Shown here: piece after piece, positions 61,179 to 62,396 of the stretch
Layout: the number at the start of each line of letters is the position of its first letter
How positions within the stretch are numbered: position 1 is the stretch's first letter
From: Gemmatimonadota bacterium
GTDB taxonomy: Bacteria; JAAXHH01
NCBI GenBank assembly: GCA_009838645.1
Contig: VXRC01000002.1
Location: 1-62,396 of the forward strand
Length of the DNA stretch: 62,396 nucleotides
Direction of reading: 5' to 3'
Position numbers and translations under genes: made by a program
The notes under the pieces: model-generated
Told to the model about the DNA's origin: nothing
The model's input: the letters and a program-made list of their open reading frames with translations, nothing else
The model's database searches: none

Positions 61179-62396
61179 TTACGACGACGCCGCTCTTGTA
61201 ACGGTAACCTCGACATAGATAGCACCATAACCCTCGGCACTTACCTTGATAACAGATTTACCAACCCCGCCGGTTACACCGGTGGACGTAGCGTCAGCAG
61301 GAAAACCGATAGACACTTGAGCGGTACCGTTACCACCCGAAGTCGCTGTAGTCGCTTCGGCCGTTGCAATTCGAACGGAACTGCCGCTGACAACTTCAAA
61401 CATGACGTCAACACCATCGGCGGCAGCCGCCCAGGCCCTCATACCGGTATCTGCATCGACAGCGCCGGTTCTTCTCTGTAACGTTGCTGCAACGACAGCG
61501 GCAGCGTCAACAGCACTGCTATCGGCATTGATCTCGACATTGAGGGGTAGGTTTGGTATTACCGATTCGGCAATGATAATCCGAGATGCAGGACCCTGGA
61601 TAACGTCGAACACCGTGACTTCATACTCGGCCGCATCAGCATCGTGTCCCACGGCCGTGACCGATATCGTGGCTTCGCCATCACCCTTCGCGGTCACCGT
61701 AGCCATAGCGCTGTTGTCATCATCGGCCTCAACCGTTGCCACGCTAGGATCAGAGGTATCCCACTCAAACTCAATGCCGGGAATTTCAACCCCTGAATCG
61801 GCATCGGACTCATCAAGGGCCGTAGCCGTCAATGCAACGGTACCGCCGACCTGAAGTGTACTGGAGGAACCATCAGCAGCGTCGGTCACTGTGATAGTAT
61901 CGACTGCTTTGTACACTGTGATGGGAATCTCGATGTCTATGCCGCGACCATCGACGGACAACGTTAACATCGTTGATCCGTTCGACACACCCGTCACCGT
62001 TCCGTTTGCCTCTACGTCGGCGAAGGCGGCATCCTCAATACCCCACGTGAAGGATGCGAGAACCGGACTTCCGTCCTGTGATCCGGCCTTGGCAAGAAGG
62101 TGGGTCGACTCGTCTACAAGCAAGACGATGGTCGTCAACATATCATCAAATCCAGGAGCGTTGACCCTGCGTGCATCATCAGCATCTTCACCATCCTGGA
62201 TGATCAGGACATGATGAATGTCGGCCAGAACACCGGCGCCAATTGCTTCGTTAATGAGGTCGCTGACATCGGCGTCTTCGCCAGGCTCGCCTTGGATACC
62301 CTGCTCGCCTTGGATACCCTGCTCGCCTTGGATACCCTGCTCGCCCTGCTCGCCTTGGATACCCTGCTCGCCCTGCTCGCCTTGGATACCCTGCTC
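61179..62396 (-). CDS. Collagen-like and Big_2-type Ig surface protein, N-terminus outside the window
   Basis: An open frame of 405 codons on the minus strand continues past the right edge. The visible N-terminal part is a Gly-X-Y run (EQGIQGEQG-type), ending [18 protein letters not shown], comparable to [19 protein letters not shown] in the neighbouring protease gene. Next come Big_2/BID-like modules ([37 protein letters not shown]) and a predicted beta-sandwich end. A methionine at 62141 begins only the downstream part and is not needed as a start. The base composition is lower in G/C than in most other genes. Confidence 0.7.
   Translation of the reverse strand, partial: EQGIQGEQGEQGIQGEQGEQGIQGEQGIQGEQGIQGEPGEDADVSDLINEAIGAGVLADIHHVLIIQDGEDADDARRVNAPGFDDMLTTIVLLVDESTHLLAKAGSQDGSPVLASFTWGIEDAAFADVEANGTVTGVSNGSTMLTLSVDGRGIDIEIPITVYKAVDTITVTDAADGSSSTLQVGGTVALTATALDESDADSGVEIPGIEFEWDTSDPSVATVEADDDNSAMATVTAKGDGEATISVTAVGHDADAAEYEVTVFDVIQGPASRIIIAESVIPNLPLNVEINADSSAVDAAAVVAATLQRRTGAVDADTGMRAWAAAADGVDVMFEVVSGSSVRIATAEATTATSGGNGTAQVSIGFPADATSTGVTGGVGKSVIKVSAEGYGAIYVEVTVTRAASS
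62288..62396 (-). repeat. 18-bp collagen-encoding tandem repeats
   Basis: Repeats of an 18-base unit (TTGGATACCCTGCTCGCC on the plus strand), mixed with a 9-base unit (CTGCTCGCC), run to the edge of the window. They encode GEQGIQ or GEQ steps. The repeat reaching the edge suggests that the assembly broke here. Confidence 0.8.

Noticed and set aside
53916-61188. Shared word TACGTTACGACGAC at 53916 and 61175
   Set aside because: Only 14 bases, no matching partner arrangement, and lies at a gene end in the second place; likely chance.
61403-61855. Plus-strand open frame opposite the partial Ig protein
   Set aside because: Low-complexity Ser/Thr/Ala composition that mirrors the minus-strand gene.
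1-62396. tRNA or rRNA genes
   Set aside because: No cloverleaf with a 3' acceptor or conserved rRNA blocks was seen by eye; a tRNAscan run would be needed to exclude them fully.

Overview
The window is a high-GC, densely coded stretch of chromosome from a Gram-negative bacterium. The evidence is an outer-membrane BamA/surface-antigen barrel, an autotransporter barrel ending in Phe, many lipobox lipoproteins and two Tat-type signals. The gene mix is the kind seen in uncultured marine, sponge or soil lineages such as Latescibacterota, Gemmatimonadota or Poribacteria: tandem LLM-class flavin oxidoreductases, creatininase, enolase-superfamily dehydratases, a Gfo/Idh/MocA oxidoreductase, neutral ceramidase, a fused M14 carboxypeptidase, and Calx-beta or collagen-like secreted proteins. 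That placement is inference; no rRNA or other marker gene is present. I saw no tRNA, rRNA, CRISPR array or insertion sequence.

Layout. 1-5.9 kb (+): three tandem LLM-class oxidoreductase paralogs (the first cut by the window edge and frameshifted), a creatininase-family amidohydrolase and a HAMP/SpoIIE-type PP2C phosphatase. 5.9-18.3 kb (-): about ten closely packed catabolic genes, namely a Tat-exported HisC-like aminotransferase, alpha/beta hydrolase, nitroreductase, DapA-like aldolase, second HisC-like aminotransferase, GSAM-like aminotransferase, NAD-dependent epimerase, enolase-superfamily dehydratase, lipoprotein Pcm and a membrane spermidine-synthase-like protein. A perfect 439-bp tandem duplication interrupts the 5' region of the dehydratase. 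18.7-23 kb (+): an outer-membrane protein, an orphan TupA-like tungstate-binding protein, a Gfo/Idh/MocA oxidoreductase and a ceramidase-like hydrolase. 23-36.8 kb: a PafA-like phosphatase, PPK2, a saccharopine-dehydrogenase-like protein, an M14 peptidase, a ManD/RspA-like dehydratase, an RDD protein, a cluster of tiny membrane-anchored coiled-coil proteins, a PurM-like protein, an exported SelA-like PLP protein and a YkgJ-type cysteine-cluster protein.

37-45 kb: an exported RidA, then a BamA-type barrel protein carrying a kinase-like DSDRH motif. It faces a tightly coupled four-gene unit: a periplasmic binding-domain protein, DUF4956, an SdiA-regulated-like protein and a metallophosphoesterase lipoprotein. 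Two proteins of that unit share the same membrane anchor. 45-62.4 kb: a secretome block of large modular surface proteins (LRR, CARDB-metallopeptidase, Calx-beta autotransporter, collagen-like trypsin-like protease, collagen-like Ig protein). A small A/T-rich segment inside it is bounded by a near-perfect 21-bp direct repeat and holds two perfect DnaA boxes.

The signals most likely to be new are a shared 19-bp dyad operator upstream of three catabolic or transport units, the PGN-anchored four-gene unit facing the kinase-like barrel protein, the family of small coiled-coil proteins ending in a conserved MHDMNxRLGRVEG motif, and the A/T-rich segment.
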